This document shows positions 4,660 through 6,164 of a stretch of DNA of 6,164 nt, in pieces. The DNA comes from an uncultured Bacilli bacterium (GTDB taxonomy: Bacteria > Bacillota_I > Bacilli_A > RF39 > UBA660), in NCBI GenBank assembly GCA_934101445.1, contig CAKORQ010000062.1, positions 1 through 6,164 of the forward strand, in the 5' to 3' direction. Below the pieces are notes generated by a model, which ran no database searches, was not told the DNA's origin, and saw only the letters and a list, made by a program, of their open reading frames with translations. Within the stretch, counting starts at the first letter, position 1, and each line of letters starts with the position of its first letter. Made by a program: the position numbers and the translations under genes.

Positions 4660-5342
4660 TAACGAAACGCTATGTCATATATAAGGATGGCAGCCGCAAC
4701 GGAAGCATTAAGACTATTGACATGTCCTTTCATAGGTAGGGATACTATTTCATCACAGTTTTCTCGAACTAAACGAGATAAGCCAAAGCCTTCACTGCCA
4801 ACTATTAAAACCACCTTATCACTGTAATCACAGGTTTTGCTAGATACGCCATCAGCCTCGGCTCCATAAACAAAGAAGCCGTTATCTTTAAAATCGTTGA
4901 TAGTTTTTACTAAATTATTAACGCGGGCTATATTAACATATTCTAAAGCACCTGTAGAAGTTTTCATAACGGTCTCATTAACATCAACGCTACGATCTTT
5001 GGGAATGATTATAGATTTAACGCCAGCGGCCTCACAAGTACGAATTATAGCACCAAAATTATGGGGGTCTTCTAAATGATCTAATACAACTACTAATTTT
5101 TCATTATACATTGCTTTATAATCGGTATAGTTGAAATCATCAACAATAGCCATAATTCCTTGATGGTTACCTTTAACCATTCTATCCATTGTTTCACGAG
5201 ATACTGATTCAAATTGAATTTTGTTCTCGCGAATACTCTTCATTATTCTTTCATCCTTCATATTACTGGTCATATAAAGTTTTTTAATTCTTTTCGGATT
5301 TGCTAATACTTCATTTAAAACATTTTTACCATATACTTTCAT
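4659..5342 (-). CDS. rlmB: 23S rRNA (guanosine-2'-O)-methyltransferase, RlmB/TrmH family
   Basis: The enzyme belongs to the SPOUT class (knotted fold, S-adenosylmethionine donor), which 2'-O-methylates ribose in RNA; the RlmB branch acts at G2251 (E. coli numbering) in the P-loop of 23S rRNA. At 227 residues it is complete. An N-terminal L30e-like substrate-binding domain covers about 1-70, with YGKNVLNEVL and GNHQGIMA (58-65). The catalytic domain has motif 1 DPHNFGAIIRTCEAAGV (92-108, Asn95 and Arg101), motif 2 VLIVGSEGFGLSRLV (178-192, Glu184) and motif 3 NSLNASVAAAIL (209-220). The ATG at 5342 follows AAGGAGG, which lies inside the end of mrnC; the two genes overlap by 17 nt. Exact substrate is inferred from family and position (Bacillus yacO), and a tRNA target is not excluded. 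Confidence 0.93.
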   Translation of the reverse strand: MKVYGKNVLNEVLANPKRIKKLYMTSNMKDERIMKSIRENKIQFESVSRETMDRMVKGNHQGIMAIVDDFNYTDYKAMYNEKLVVVLDHLEDPHNFGAIIRTCEAAGVKSIIIPKDRSVDVNETVMKTSTGALEYVNIARVNNLVKTINDFKDNGFFVYGAEADGVSSKTCDYSDKVVLIVGSEGFGLSRLVRENCDEIVSLPMKGHVNSLNASVAAAILIYDIAFR

Positions 5343-5697
5343 TTTTAATAACCTCCTTCATTATTGCTTCGATTCTTTTTAAATCATTTTGATAATACAA
5401 ATAGCCAATTAAACATTCAAGTCCTGTGGCAATACGATAAGTAACAATATCAGTGTGTTTGGCCTTACCACCATGGGCATTGCGGCCCCATTTTACAATT
5501 TCTTCTTCTTCCGGATTCAAAAATCCTTGGGTACTTAAGGCTTCATAGATTTTGCGTTGACTTTTAGCACTGACAAAGTTTAGGCTTCGATGTTGAATTT
5601 CTTTTAATTTACACATATTTTCTTCGACTAAAAATTTACGCACATAAAATTCATAAATACAGTCGCCTATGTAGGCATATACTAAAGGGCTTTTCAT
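5326..5697 (-). CDS. mrnC: Mini-ribonuclease III (23S rRNA maturation)
   Basis: Mini-III is an RNase III catalytic domain lacking a double-stranded-RNA-binding domain; it forms dimers and trims the ends of 23S precursor rRNA. The 123 residues include YAYIGDCIYEFYVR (7-20) with the catalytic Asp12, VSAKSQ (42-47), the WGRNAHGGKAKHTD segment (70-83), and TGLECLIGYLY (91-101) with the second metal-binding Glu94. The N-terminus is about 10-15 residues shorter than in B. subtilis. Two in-frame TGA codons stand two codons before the ATG at 5697, so no longer start exists. No clear Shine-Dalgarno precedes this ATG, and the predicted leader is about 11 nt. It is first in an operon with rlmB, another 23S rRNA-maturation gene. 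cysS, its usual upstream neighbour, is absent. Confidence 0.95.
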   Translation of the reverse strand: MKSPLVYAYIGDCIYEFYVRKFLVEENMCKLKEIQHRSLNFVSAKSQRKIYEALSTQGFLNPEEEEIVKWGRNAHGGKAKHTDIVTYRIATGLECLIGYLYYQNDLKRIEAIMKEVIKNESIW

Positions 5698-5714
5698 ATT
5701 TCATCACGCTTCAA

Positions 5715-5743
5715 ATATTAACACACTTTATTTAAAAAGTAAA
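5715..5743 (-). promoter_or_regulatory. Promoter for mrnC-rlmB-sigH
   Basis: On the minus strand TTTACT (5743-5738), a 17-nt spacer and TAATAT (5720-5715) are both 4/6 or better matches to consensus. The -35 box overlaps the T-tract of the upstream terminator. The predicted start near 5708 leaves about 11 nt before the mrnC ATG. Confidence 0.55.
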
Positions 5744-5806
5744 ACAAAAAAGCACATTTTAAGAAGTAATTTTTTTAGTTCTTTCTTCTTATTATATAGT
5801 GCTTTT
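5741..5806 (-). terminator. Terminator after trxB
   Basis: On the minus strand AAAAGCAC (5806-5799) pairs with GTGCTTTT (5755-5748), and an inner AAGAAG/CTTCTT helix (5790-5785 with 5766-5761) is separated from it by an AT internal loop. TTTTTTGTTTT overlaps and follows the stem. It starts 39 nt after the reductase stop and ends that unit. Confidence 0.82.
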
Positions 5807-5845
5807 ATTCTTAATTTTTTTGTATTCTATTTTTATGTTAGATAC

Positions 5846-6164
5846 TTAATTAGTTCCGTTTAAAGAAACAGCCACATTAAGAGCCGCTAGAGTTCCTTCA
5901 GACATAGCGGTTATTATTTGATAATAGTCTTTTTTGATATTATCACCAACCGCATATAAACCTGGTATTTCCGTTTCATATTTTTTATTTACTTTAATAT
6001 AGCCTTCGTTATCAAAGATGGCAAAATCTTTAAGATAAGCAATATTTGGTTCATAACCAATATAAATGAATAAGCCTGATACTTCCAAGATTTCTTCCTT
6101 ATTTTCTTTCTTAATAGTTAGATTAGATAATTTTTCTTTCCCATTTAAGGAAGTTACCGTGGTA
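5846..6164 (-). CDS. trxB: Thioredoxin reductase, C-terminal part (cut by the right edge)
   Basis: Only the last 105 residues are inside the window; the frame is open to the edge, and the TTG near 6088 is an internal Leu codon, not a start. The enzyme transfers electrons from NADPH through FAD to thioredoxin in the cytoplasm. Visible features are SGLFIYIGYEPN, the end of the NADPH-binding domain, then GYIKVNKKYETEIPGLYAVGD, the conserved FAD-contacting segment (usually PG-[VI]-[FY]-A-A-GD), and YYQIITAMSEGTLAA, the C-terminal FAD helix with the Arg/Tyr-Gln-Ile motif of thioredoxin reductases. The redox CxxC pair would be further upstream and cannot be seen, so a related flavin reductase is possible, though the tail fits TrxB better than the ferredoxin-NADP reductase (YumC) type. 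It ends in its own terminator. Confidence 0.88.
   Translation of the reverse strand, partial: TTVTSLNGKEKLSNLTIKKENKEEILEVSGLFIYIGYEPNIAYLKDFAIFDNEGYIKVNKKYETEIPGLYAVGDNIKKDYYQIITAMSEGTLAALNVAVSLNGTN

Noticed and set aside
4897..5079. Plus-strand open frame opposite rlmB
   Set aside because: It is antisense to conserved SPOUT motifs and shows no independent coding signal.
1..6164. CRISPR array, insertion sequence, prophage, toxin-antitoxin or tRNA genes
   Set aside because: I saw no spaced direct repeats, transposase or phage motifs, and no tRNA-like cloverleaf; the window is housekeeping genes on one strand.

Overview
The window is a chromosomal segment from a low-GC Gram-positive bacterium (Bacillota, most likely Bacilli or a neighbouring lineage). 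The evidence is the gene order mrnC-rlmB-sigH-secE-nusG-rplK-rplA-rplJ-rplL, which matches the Bacillus rRNA-processing/sigma-H/ribosomal-stalk region, the AT-rich composition, AGGAGG-type ribosome binding sites, vegetative -35/-10 promoters with 17-nt spacers, and a Bacillus-type L10 leader with an attenuator. The standard genetic code is in use: all Trp codons checked in conserved proteins are TGG, and no TGA occurs inside an ORF. Every gene recognised lies on the minus strand, so transcription runs from high to low coordinates.

Layout in transcription order. (1) 6164-5846: the 3' end of a thioredoxin reductase gene (trxB-like), closed by a terminator at 5806-5741. (2) 5743-3953: a promoter, then mrnC (Mini-III RNase), rlmB (23S rRNA 2'-O-ribose methyltransferase) and a sigH-like sigma factor, overlapping one another and closed by a strong terminator. 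(3) 3904-3003: a promoter, a leader with hairpins, then secE and nusG overlapping by one base, and a terminator. (4) 2930-335: a promoter, a structured leader resembling an L1-binding site, rplK and rplA, then an L10 leader with an internal terminator, rplJ and rplL, and a GCAA-loop terminator. (5) 333-1: a promoter and the 5' end of an unrecognised gene for a single-pass membrane, pseudopilin-like protein with an Asn/Ser/Asp-rich tail.

The genes serve ribosome maturation (mrnC, rlmB), transcription elongation and initiation (nusG, sigH), secretion (secE) and the ribosomal L1/L11/L10-L12 stalk proteins. Ribosomal protein expression appears to be controlled by RNA: a probable L1 site ahead of rplK and a clear L10 leader ahead of rplJ.

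Departures from the usual locus are the absence of rpmG and yacP, the absence of cysS upstream of mrnC and of rpoB after rplL, and an L11 with an acidic C-terminal extension of about 57 residues. I found no CRISPR array, transposon, tRNA, rRNA or prophage, and no convincing new multi-gene system. The points most worth a second look are the L11 extension, the rplK and secE leaders, and the pseudopilin-like gene cut by the left edge.
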